Below, one piece after another: positions 24,201 through 30,831 of a stretch of DNA of 51,944 bases (its first letter is position 1; every line of letters begins with the position of its first letter). A model generated the notes under the pieces. The model saw only the letters and a list, made by a program, of their open reading frames with translations. It was not told where the DNA came from and did not search any database. The translations under genes and the position numbers were made by a program. The stretch covers positions 1,615,744-1,667,687 of the forward strand of contig CABFPE010000006.1 in the NCBI GenBank assembly GCA_900660155.1, given 5' to 3'. This DNA comes from Hofstenia miamia (lineage: Eukaryota > Xenacoelomorpha > Acoela > Hofsteniidae).

Positions 24201-27200
24201 TCCCTGCTTCCCCGAGCAGATTCATTCTTTAACCCCGAAGCTTTACACCCTTTACTAAAATATGCTCTCTCAATCCCTATTTTTAGCGAAAAAATTGGAA
24301 ACTGCAATGTGCGCGACCAACTAGCAGCTGAGTGCTCAGTCTTTCGCACATGTGTTAAGACAAAGCTCACTGGCGATGTCAATTCTATTCAAATTCTAGA
24401 TGTTTTGAAAGTATTGATGGTTAACTTTTCTGAATCTGCACCTATTCTCTGTCACCTGGCCCAGATTTCCTCGCTTCTAGGATATTCCAACGTTTCCTGT
24501 GAATGTGTGTTCTCTCGGCAAAAGTGAATAGACACTCCTCAGGGACAGTCCATGAAGTGTGAGCGGATGGGAAACCTTACGTTTCTCACATTTGAGAATA
24601 AAATTTGCCAGAGTGTAGACTTTTGTTCATTTGTCAAGATGTGGCGTTCGAAGCCCAGGAAGCTTTTGCTTTAATTAATTGTGTTTGCGAATGTTCTTCC
24701 TTAATTTACATTACATTTGACATATATTCTTACTTTTTAATATATTTTAATGCCCATCTAGAACATCTTAGCCCCCTATGTATTTCAGGTCAATTTTTTT
24801 GTAATATCCGCGAATTCCATTTTAAGGATTTGTCAGTACGAGTGCCCCCCTAAAAAATGGTGTGCCCCCTGGGGATTTGGTCTGGCTACAGGCTTGTACA
24901 TTAATATGTTGTTAGGAAGATCGAAAACAGCAAGTCACATGAGGTTGATCACATCCCATTTATAAATTTATTGATTGAAATTTCACACAATTGTGACATC
25001 ATTTGAAAAATGATGGCGAATATTTAGTCTGTGATCGAGTGTCATAAGCTCTGATAAAGCACCTTAATTTGCCATTTATCTGTATTGACTAACATTTGCA
25101 CCTGCACTATTTACAAACAGGTTGACTTCAGATTCAAATCTTGATCAAATAATGAGTCTCGGCCTGCTCTAAAATTTTTCCTAGATCTCTGCATGGTTTG
25201 TTATAGCACCATTATTTCTTAAATTAATATCACACNGGGGATTTGGTCTGGTTACAGGCTTGAAGCAGAACGACGTAAAATCATGCCAAGACTGTCTGCT
25301 GAGGAACGTGAAAGGGCCTTGGGCATGCTTCAGCTCGGAGTATCCTGTCGGGCTATTGCAGCACGATTTGGTTGCAATCATTCAACTATCTTGAGGCTGC
25401 AGACGAGATACCAGCAAACAGTAACCATCAAAGATGGTCTACGTCCTGGTCAACAACGTGTTACAACACGTCAAGATCGCCTCATTGTTAGGTCCCACAT
25501 TCGTGACAGAGTTCAACCAGCAACAAGGACTGCTGCAGCTGTTTAAGGTCGTCATGGGGTTATTAGTGCAAACACCATAAGCCACCGTCTTCAAGACGCT
25601 GGTCTGACGGCTAGACGTCCTTACGTTGGCCCGATTTTGATCGCTAGACAATGATGAGAACGTCTACAGTGGGGTGAAAGACATCGTCATTGGCAGAGGC
25701 GTGGTGAACGTTATCATCAAGATTGCGTTGTAGAGAGTAATCGTTGGGGTGGAGTTAGTGTCATGATATGGGGTGGGATCAGTTATCACCACAGAACAAA
25801 TCTGCACGTGTGCCATGGCGAGTTAGTGCTGTGTACTATCGTGACAACATCCTGCAAAATCACTTTACACCCTTCTTTCAGAGACATCCGCACATCCACA
25901 GTTTTCAGCAGAACAAAGCCAGGGCCCACACCGCTCGTGTGTCTAGGTAGTATCTTGCCAATAACCACATTCAGGTTATTCCTTGACCAGCACTCTCACC
26001 GGATTTGTCTCCCATTGTTCATCTATGGGACTACCTTGCTCAACGCATCGCACGTCATCCACAGATGAACAATTTACGGGCACTGGAAAATGTATTGAAA
26101 CAGAAATGGAATGCAATCCCCAGAACATTATTGGATCCATGCGAAGGCGTTGTACAGCTTGTGTTGCAGCAAACGGTGGGCACACACGTTATTGACTTTG
26201 CATTTTGACCTTATGTGCCTTTCATATCCAGTGTAATTAAAAAATAATAACAATGGTGCTCATTTTGAATTCACGTCTTGTTTAATTATTATTTTATCGA
26301 AATTAAACGTCTAAATATAGCTTGCAAAGATTGTTTCTCAGTCATCACACTTTTTGAGGATGGTGCGTTTTCAACGGTGTTCAGTATAGTAATTGACGGA
26401 AAAAAAATTGCGCGGGTTACCTCAGCTAAACTAGAATGATCTAAAATGAAAGCATCTTATGCAGGATTTAATTAAGAAAGCTTTCAAAAGACACTTTTTG
26501 AAGTCCCTTAAAAGAACCTCCATACTTGAAACATGTGTTCCAATTAGGCGCTGCAATTTTTACAAAGTCGAAAATAGGAAAATTGAAAATATCAAAACAC
26601 GAGCACTCAGAATAATCATGCCCCAATAAAAAAATCCTGACATTTTCAAATGTTTGGTACTTGACGCATGCAAGAGGCTCGGTGTGATAAATCCCCTAAA
26701 AAATGTTGCAAAGAGATCAATTGAGCATGACCTTACTTACATGGCACTCCTGAGAGGATATGCTAGTGGTAAAGAAGTATTTCATTTTCCTTCTTAAAAA
26801 TTCTATTTGTGGAGGAACCATCTCCCAAATTGTCTTTTGAAGAATATGGTAGCAAACTTGTTTCTTTCGTCGTCACAAACGTGTAAATTGAGCAATGCTT
26901 TTTATTAAAATGTCGATAGATATTTTGTAAAAATTGAATTATCAAACGCCTTTCCCTGATATTTCTAACGCAAAACCAATTCTCAGAAATTTTCAGGCTG
27001 CCACTGATTTCCCGAAAAAAAGTGAAAAGGAGATATTTGCAAAAATTCGGCCCATTTCATCTCATATTTTTAGGTTAGGATCAATATGTTTAAAGCAAAA
27101 TGTATGCAAGCAATCTGGCTAAAAAAGAAGGCCATGAGTTAAACGTAACAAGCAATCCATGCAATGACAAGAAGAACCTCAAAATATTTGTATGAATGAT

Positions 27201-28550
27201 TATCTTAAAAATCCTTTTTCTGATAAGCACAATGCAAAATTTGCAGTGATCAACAGCTGTAAATAATTCCATCGAATTCTTTCGAAAACTGCATCAATAA
27301 GAACTTTAATAAGACATTTAACACTTAATTTATTGCAATGCACATTTTTCTAACTAATCATCATTGAGGTAGAAGAGTTTCAAAATAAATATATTATTAC
27401 CCGATACAGAGAACGTATCATCGAGGAATAAATCGACAAGATAAACTTTTCCAGTAACAGTGCCAACCACGGCCATACCCATAAATGAATGGAGGTTTTT
27501 GTGCAATAAAAGAGGTGACTGAAAGACTAAATGATCCAGCGATGTTATCTAAAAAAACTACTTCAACGTAATGAAATACCTGTAAAATGAATCTAAGATC
27601 CCAAACCCATATTTTTGAATAGGAAATTTAACAAAGTCATCTTTTATATAGCTTGAGGCATTTATAATAGGAAATTCTCACCAAAATGAACTAAGTTCTT
27701 TATGGGTGCATTTTATGAATCGAACGAAAATCAAATGGAATTGAAAACTATTTAGAATTTAATTTTCCTTTCAAGAAACTCATCATTTCGAGTAATATAT
27801 TTAATAGTAATAATTTAAATCAGGTTCAGTGACTAAATAAGAATCGAAACCAGTGCGAGAAAGAAAAGGGAAATTCAATTTTTACAAGTCCTAAAATTTA
27901 GGACTAAGCATCTACTTGTACGTGACTGTGATCTTAAGACAATAAACTGCAAAAACTTAATAAATATTCTCATCACACAATTTGCGAATATATAGAGAAT
28001 ATTTTAGTGAAACAAGAATGTATTCTAGATTGCATATTTTGAGAAATTGACAACCCTGCAATCAATGACATACCCTAAGTGGAAAATGAATCGCAAGTAA
28101 GATGGAAGAGGTAAACGGATTATAGATGCAGAGAAGACTTCCACCAGTGATTGTGACAGCAATCAAGAGCTTGCCACAAATCCCAGGTAATTCTCTTTCC
28201 ATGGGATACATCTCAGAAACACACGCCACGTAAGCGGTCCCGTCAACTTTCTTAACACCAAATTCCCAACAACCAAACCGCTCACCTGTTTGAACATTAA
28301 TGACTTCAATAACCGGCCCACGAACTATCCAACTGACTTTACCAGCTAAAAAGACATTGTTAATCACCAAGCATTCACTGACTTGGAATCCACACTAAAA
28401 CGCAAAGAAAATGTAATAAGTCTTACATCGTGATATTCCTCCAAACAAAGCTTGACTGAGACCTTGTTGTGTATGCTTTTGCAATTGCTTCATTGATGCG
28501 CCGTTGAAAGGAGCAATTGCTTCAGAATCCACAAGATCATGAATTATCAT
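13138..28550 (-). CDS. AHCTF1: AHCTF1/ELYS (MEL-28) nucleoporin, N-terminal part, 6 exons, 3' incomplete
   Basis: ELYS binds chromatin after mitosis and seeds nuclear pore assembly by recruiting the Nup107 complex. Exons (minus): 28550-28427, 28381-28074, 27548-27401, 19925-19740, 19005-18771, 13334-13138. Phases agree at every junction and give 399 residues, all in the N-terminal beta-propeller. Diagnostic strings are VIEVINVQTGERF, LLCIYNPFTSSILLAIHFP, MGMAVVGTVTGKVYLVDLFLDD, CNILVVGFNFGSFQLFNM and CLSMYQLGF, which follow the order of the vertebrate propeller. The start codon gives the same distance (about 60 residues) to the GER motif as in known ELYS. Introns are 45 nt, 523 nt, 7.5 kb, 734 nt and 5.4 kb; the long ones hold transposons. 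The helical domain and AT-hook tail were not found to the left, so the gene probably continues beyond the window. Confidence 0.85.
13335..14044. other. AHCTF1 intron 5 sequence, mostly featureless
   Basis: No coding signal. CAGTGGCGTATGC at 13627 and GGCGACGCCACAG at 13706-13718 form short inverted ends about 92 bp apart, possibly a tiny internally deleted DNA transposon; the similarity is short and weak. Confidence 0.4.
14045..14593 (+). mobile_element. Internally deleted mariner/IS630-type element with ~60-bp TIRs
   Basis: Near-matching inverted ends: GGTGATCGGAAAAAATTTGC at 14050 inward to CACTCTACAATCGTAA (about 14110), and on the other side ACGATTGTAGAGTGT (14533) outward to TTTTTTTCCGATCCCC (14588). 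TA dinucleotides flank both ends (14045-14046, 14592-14593). Only the C-terminal end of a Tc1/mariner-type transposase remains between the arms. About 550 bp in total, so it would have needed help from another copy to move. Confidence 0.75.
14197..14420 (+). pseudogene. Transposase C-terminus inside the deleted mariner-type element
   Basis: Frames give KELNPPA, a stop, LRPIEDFWGWF (14238-14270), then after a frameshift MVYKGNWQADLKQLEGRIKR (14261-14320). The 'RPIE(D/N)FWG' motif holds the third acidic residue of the DDE/D transposase, followed by the usual '(V)Y.GNW.A....QL..RI..C' helix. The first two catalytic aspartates are absent. Non-functional. Confidence 0.75.
14594..15143. other. AHCTF1 intron 5 sequence, nothing identifiable
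   Basis: A 70-codon minus-strand frame at 14881-15093 has no recognisable motif and no matching ELYS segment; treated as non-coding. Confidence 0.5.
15144..15168. repeat. (TA)n microsatellite
   Basis: About 12 TA units directly abutting the left end of the first Tc1 copy; TA is the Tc1 target dinucleotide. Confidence 0.95.
15169..15872 (+). mobile_element. Tc1-like element, copy 1 (truncated at N)
   Basis: Left end ACAATTCTGGCCAAAAGTTT, a Tc1-type terminal sequence, followed by a 5' untranslated part nearly identical to that of copy 2. The transposase is broken: the start (MVHGREIS) lies in a different frame from HQKRAQIHILYEEGYNYRAI, and it lacks sequence present in copy 2 around 15560. 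The helix-turn-helix (YNYRAIAVRMGVSVSLVSRS) is readable, as is MFSD, the first catalytic aspartate. It stops abruptly at the single N at 15873. Confidence 0.85.
15873..15873. other. Single N, probable contig join
   Basis: An isolated N exactly where Tc1 copy 1 ends in mid-gene (AAGATTCAACACA/N). Downstream sequence to 16135 does not resemble Tc1, so this may be a join made across a repeat. Confidence 0.8.
15874..16137. other. Spacer between Tc1 copies 1 and 2
   Basis: AT-rich, no coding or transposon signal recognised. Confidence 0.5.
16138..17300 (+). mobile_element. Tc1-like element, copy 2 (frameshifted)
   Basis: Left end CAGTACTGACCAAAAGTTTG preceded by TATA. The transposase begins with ATG at 16322 and runs 168 codons through the bipartite DNA-binding domain to MFSDES (first D), where one frameshift occurs near 16798. 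The catalytic part continues at 16892 with MIWGAMIANGRAGLHFF, RDSGPCHG (second D) and LNVIENCW (E), a DD34E-type arrangement. After 17215 the frame degenerates and the element fuses at about 17300 with copy 3. Confidence 0.85.
17301..18250 (+). mobile_element. Tc1-like element, copy 3 (lacks 5' end)
   Basis: Starts inside the transposase N-terminus (QINILYEEGYNYRAI at 17316) directly after the end of copy 2, with no TIR between. A deletion near 17570 removes part of the linker. The catalytic half is cleaner than in copies 1-2: an open frame at 17783-18235 contains MIWGAMIANGRAG, RDSGPCHGGKVVKQW and WPGNSPDLNIIENCW and ends at the natural C-terminus ANNGGHTKY. The right TIR is not recognisable before the (TA)n tract. 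Confidence 0.85.
18258..18289. repeat. (TA)n microsatellite
   Basis: Sixteen or so TA units just after Tc1 copy 3, mirroring the tract at 15144-15168. Confidence 0.95.
18290..18770. other. AHCTF1 intron 5, no feature
   Basis: Contains an 84-codon minus-strand open frame (18831-18577) that overlaps exon 5 in another frame; see rejected items. Otherwise featureless. Confidence 0.5.
18771..19005 (-). CDS. AHCTF1: AHCTF1 exon 5
   Basis: Acceptor TTATTTAG/CTGAAG chosen because it alone restores phase 1; it gives SEVFVSCLKYIKECNILVVG, FNFGSFQLFNMADL and LPQDDPYLCLYLWIG. This tracks the propeller blade ending in the conserved 'CCYLWA'-like strand. Donor GCCGT/GTAAGT, phase 2. Confidence 0.85.
19006..19739. 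other. AHCTF1 intron 4, no feature
   Basis: 734 nt between exons 4 and 5. No repeat or coding signal recognised. Confidence 0.7.
19740..19925 (-). CDS. AHCTF1: AHCTF1 exon 4
   Basis: Acceptor TTATTTTAG/GTGAGG, donor AGCT/GTATGT. Encodes GEENFMTAEPISFTDESISE and FRHLCVELYPPSHKKHR; the 'RHLC.(Q/E)L' element occurs at this point in vertebrate ELYS. Phase 1 to phase 1. Confidence 0.75.
19926..20822. other. AHCTF1 intron 3, left part
   Basis: No recognised element. Weak coding-like words at 20650-20790 are out of frame with each other and could be a decayed LINE fragment; not supportable. Confidence 0.4.
21106..21113. repeat. 8-bp target-site duplication, left copy (AAGCAGAA)
   Basis: AAGCAGAA immediately before the hAT left TIR; the same octamer follows the right TIR at 25263-25270. 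Eight base pairs is the hAT superfamily length. Confidence 0.85.
22118..23858 (+). pseudogene. hAT transposase, zinc finger MYM-type protein 1-like
   Basis: The readable protein starts upstream of the ATG at 22175: FAQHSKSQHHQESMQSWQEY looks like the end of a TTF-type zinc finger (H..S..H...M..W). It continues to 23455 with LPFRGVDDTFWNLHDYNCKR, RYYTLSMDGSSDAEGNEMEA (first acidic strand of the RNase H fold), SQLYDGASVMSGEHSGVQQK and LYVHCFNHVLHLVVV, all typical ZMYM1-like signatures. One frameshift near 23440 separates it from the C-terminal part at 23397-23858 (LNILDITIDEFNNRF to YSNVSCECVFSRQK), where the hAT dimerisation domain begins. A second break follows the RQK codons. Only two lesions, so the copy is young. 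It would act in the nucleus on its own terminal repeats. Confidence 0.85.
23286..24623. repeat. 669-bp tandem duplication within the hAT element
   Basis: 23286-23954 is repeated at 23955-24623. I find one difference: G at 23382 versus A at 24051 (R to H in the transposase). The unit covers the dimerisation region and its 3' flank. The junction lies in a T-run (CTTTTTTCTACTG), compatible with microhomology. Confidence 0.95.
24840..24896. repeat. Internal extra copy of the hAT right terminus
   Basis: GTGCCCCCTGGGGATTTGGT to GGCTACAGGCTTG ending at 24896 is nearly identical to the outer right terminus at 25237-25262. The 339 bp between them (24897-25235) are unlike the element. Confidence 0.9.
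24897..25235. other. Unassigned sequence between two hAT right ends
   Basis: No coding or repeat signal. It could be the original flank of another hAT copy brought in by a wrong join, because the single N at 25236 lies exactly at the start of the second terminus copy. Confidence 0.5.
25236..25236. other. Single N, probable contig join
   Basis: Isolated N directly before the terminal hAT repeat (CACAC/N/GGGGATTTGG), a typical place for an assembler to join contigs on a repeat. Confidence 0.8.
25263..25270. repeat. 8-bp target-site duplication, right copy (AAGCAGAA)
   Basis: Directly follows the hAT right end and continues into the Tc1 5' leader (CGACGTAAAATC) and its ATG at 25283. Confidence 0.85.
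25283..26208 (+). pseudogene. Tc1-like transposase (Tcb1-type), frameshifted
   Basis: ATG at 25283 opens MPRLSAEERERALGMLQLGV and SCRAIAARFGCNHSTILRLQ, the paired-like helix-turn-helix of the Tc1 group widespread in molluscs, annelids and fish. The frame stops at 25544, then continues in other frames: SHRLQDAGLTARRPY, two adjacent stops near 25650, VMIWGGISYHHRTNLHV (25763), YYRDNILQNHFTPFFQRHPH (25830), then SPIVHLWDYLAQRIARHPQM (26005-26064) and LVLQQTVGTHVIDFAF. The second catalytic strand reads FQQNKARAHTARV where Q-D-N-A is usual, so that aspartate is lost. Length matches a full ~340-residue transposase; at least four lesions make it dead. Confidence 0.9.
26389..27400. other. AHCTF1 intron 3, right part
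   Basis: No confident feature. A broken frame at 26545-26760 (VENRKIENIKTRALRIIMP, then DACKRLGVINPLKNVAKRS) faintly resembles the C-terminal tail of a LINE ORF2, but without RT motifs this cannot be claimed. Confidence 0.35.
27401..27548 (-). CDS. AHCTF1: AHCTF1 exon 3
   Basis: Acceptor TTTTTTAG/ATAACA. Reads ITSLDHLVFQSPLLLHKNLH then MGMAVVGTVTGKVYLVDLFL, matching the ELYS strand of the type 'AAVVTDxGxxxLVDLxLDD'. Ends in phase 1 before GTAATA. The next intron (27400-19926) is 7.5 kb and contains the nested Tc1/hAT pair. Confidence 0.85.
27549..28073. other. AHCTF1 intron 2, no feature
   Basis: 525 nt between exons 3 and 2, AT-rich, bounded by GTATGT (minus, at 28073) and TTTTTTAG (ending 27549). 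Confidence 0.75.
28074..28381 (-). CDS. AHCTF1: AHCTF1 exon 2 (propeller blades)
   Basis: Begins FSECLVINNVFLAGKVSWIV when joined in phase 1 and contains GPVIEVINVQTGERFGCWEF and GGSLLCIYNPFTSSILLAIH, the best-conserved ELYS propeller segment in the window. A competing acceptor 13 nt upstream (TTTTAG/TGTGG) would introduce a stop in the joined frame, so the AAG acceptor ending at 28382 is preferred. Donor AGG/GTATGT at 28073. Confidence 0.85.
28427..28550 (-). CDS. AHCTF1: AHCTF1 exon 1 (start codon)
   Basis: ATG at 28550-28548, giving MIIHDLVDSEAIAPFNG and then MKQLQKHTQQGLSQALFGG. It ends in phase 1 at CGAT/GTAAGA. A perfect acceptor TGTTTCAG ends at 28553, leaving only two bases (TT) before ATG. 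The following intron is just 45 nt (28426-28382). Confidence 0.8.
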
Positions 28551-28552
28551 AA

Positions 28553-28570
28553 CTGAAACACAACAAAAAT
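28553..28570 (-). promoter_or_regulatory. 3' splice acceptor 2 nt upstream of AHCTF1 ATG
   Basis: On the minus strand TATTTTTGTTGTGTTTCAG ends at 28553 and is followed by TT-ATG. With no coding exon of AHCTF1 upstream, this is either the end of a 5'UTR intron or a spliced-leader trans-splice acceptor. The pyrimidine-rich tract is stronger than at most cis acceptors in these genes. Confidence 0.6.
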
Positions 28571-28788
28571 ACGTAAATGTCACATAGGAAAATACTACTA
28601 GAAGCGACGCATTTGTAAAAACGTAAGAGTTTACAGTTATAAACTTAATTTTTTTAAATGTAAACAAAGCGTGTAGTTAACGAATTCTAACTTATTCCAA
28701 TAAACAATAAATCCAATTGCACAAAAATATGAAGAGAAGAAGCGCAAAGTGCCAATATCTCAAATCAATAAATCTTGAAAAATGATCT

Positions 28789-29060
28789 TCATATTGATGA
28801 GGATATTAGTTGATAAAGATTTTCTTTCTTCTTTAACAGAAAACCCTGTTCATTCAACGAGTAGATCGTGGTGGATAGATCGATATCTGATAAATTCTTT
28901 TCATTTATCAGGTTTTGCATTTGTTCTATAGTGAACAAATCGTTGGAGGTCGATTTTGAAATTCGAATCAACTCAGACACGAATTGTTTAGTTTGCGCTG
29001 AGCGACCCTTTTTTCGTTTAATCTTTCCAGAGACAGTAGAATCAAACATTGCACCAAAAC
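28789..29060 (-). CDS. MCM8: MCM8 exon 9 (stop codon)
   Basis: Acceptor [48 protein letters not shown] and [20 protein letters not shown]: the winged-helix C-terminus. TGA at 28791-28789. No AATAAA or ATTAAA occurs between the stop and the AHCTF1 acceptor at 28553. Confidence 0.93.
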
Positions 29061-30799
29061 CTAAAAAGATGAGTTTAGAAATGACCTCATAATTATACAT
29101 GCAAGTCAAAATCGACGGCTAAACGCCAAATAAACACCAATTTTCAAAGTAAAGGAAGTCGACATAGTTGTCAATACCAGGTGAAGCAAGAATGTCACAA
29201 TCTATTAACATATTCGACAAATTAAGTAGTTAAAAATACGAAAGTTTAAACAATAGTGTATTCACTGAATTTTCAAAGTGTCTTCTCGTTGCATATGTTG
29301 TGATTCTATCCCGTTCTCTGTGGACGCCTTACATCAGAGACTCCACACTTGTGTTATGTAACACTGGCCCTTGCTACCAAAATGAATCAAACAAGTGCTG
29401 TGGCTTTAGGGAAGCATAAGGAGAGCCCCTTACCTAGGAGGACTGACACATATTCCACCCCAAACTTTTTATGCCATGGACCAATAAAGCCGAGTTAAAA
29501 GGAAAGTTGACAAAATTCGGGCATTTTGACCATTGGTAAAGAGTTCCAAATGTTGACCAACTGCTTACGCTTGCGTTGACGACACTTCAGAGGTAGTAAG
29601 AGTTTGTTTACACTCGCAAGCATTTGAACTTGTGCATCTTTTAAGGCCAAAGATGTAGTCAATCTTTTAAAAAGTATCGATCGCTGATTCTAATATCACG
29701 CGCCGTTTTTAACAGGACTCATTGTCGTTCCCGAAAGTGTCAACGGCTCGCTTTGTCTCACTGCTTGGATAATTAAGTTCTTCGAGACGACATACCACTC
29801 TCAATACCACAATCTCTACGAAACAACTCAACAATGGCAGTTTGTTTGACATGTCAAAAATATCGCAAAAATACAAGTTAGTAAACACATGCATAGAAAT
29901 GTGATCAATCAGAAGAAATTGCTAGTTGATCATAATGCATTGGCTACAAGCATATCAACATCAATTAAATTCAGAAACGTTTTTTTCTGCTGCAAATTGT
30001 AAACATGTCAAACGTATAGCATATATGACATGCTCAATATATTTGACAATAATTAAATTTATATGATATAGTCATTTTCGAATACACCGAATTTATTTGA
30101 TTTATCCAGAAATAAATTGGGATTATTTTATATTATATGTACATGTACGTTCACAAGTGCTTAACACACATAGATTGTCACTGTGCTCAAATGAATAAGG
30201 AATTCTTAGTAACATTTGCAGGTAGGATCAAACCATTTCCAACTGATGAGATTTCTTAAAAATAAATATCAAAAAATTTTAAAATTTACAATTTGTTGTA
30301 CAGGAGGAAAAACACATATAAAATTGATATTTAATACAAAGTCTACTAGATGCATGAATTTCAAACTATCATATAAAAGTGCACGTTGAATTAAACTACC
30401 TGAAACATTGGAATATGTATCAACTACACTGGATTTCATCAAAGCTATAATATCTTCAGCATCATGCACAGTAACTACATCTCTACATTCCATTTTTGCA
30501 CGAGCTTCGGAAAGTCGAATCAGACTCTGTAGTAATCTGGTGGTAATTGGACTCAAGCAGTCTGACTATGTAATATCTAGTAATAAATACAAAGTTAATG
30601 TCTTACCTTGCTATGCATTCGAAGTTGGAGATAAAATTTCTGAAGGACTTCAGCAGCTTCCTCAGATAAAGTTGGTTTGAAATTAAAGCGGACAAAGGAA
30701 ATAAACTTCCGTAAAGCTTTTTTAGGTATTAAGTTTGAATTAGACCTCCACTCCGTTTCTTCATGTTCACTAAATCACACATAATATATATACATATAT

Positions 30800-30831
<32 letters not shown>

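Larger units (their letters stand above)
21114..25262 (+). mobile_element. hAT element (ZMYM1-like transposase) with TSD
   Basis: Left end CAAGGCTGTAGCCACGGGGG; right end reads inward (minus) CAAGCCTGTAACCAGACCAA from 25262. Both ends share CAAG(G/C)CTGTA(G/A)CCA and continue to a G/C-rich run. Flanked by the 8-bp duplication AAGCAGAA. Inside lie a ZMYM1-type transposase at 22127-23858, a 669-bp tandem repeat of its 3' part, and a second copy of the right terminus at 24840-24896. It was inserted into the 5' part of a Tc1 element in AHCTF1 intron 3. Confidence 0.85.
20823..26388 (+). mobile_element. Tc1-like element split by a hAT insertion
   Basis: The right end reads inward (minus) TATACTGAACACCGTTGAAA from 26388; at 20823 the plus strand reads TATACCGAGCCATTGAAAAC, a clear match with a 2-nt length difference, followed in both by ACGCAC. 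TA is present at both outer borders. The transposase ORF starts at 25283. The 291 bp from 20823 to 21113 would be the 5' end of this Tc1 element, now separated from its ORF by the hAT element at 21114-25262. Assignment of the left end is an inference from the TIR match. Confidence 0.65.

Noticed and set aside
28395..28667. An MCM8 exon between exons 8 and 9 or after exon 9 at 28.4-28.6 kb.
   Set aside because: MCM8 exon 9 at 29060-28789 already ends with the conserved winged helix and a stop; the 28.4-28.6 kb sequence is the AHCTF1 start.
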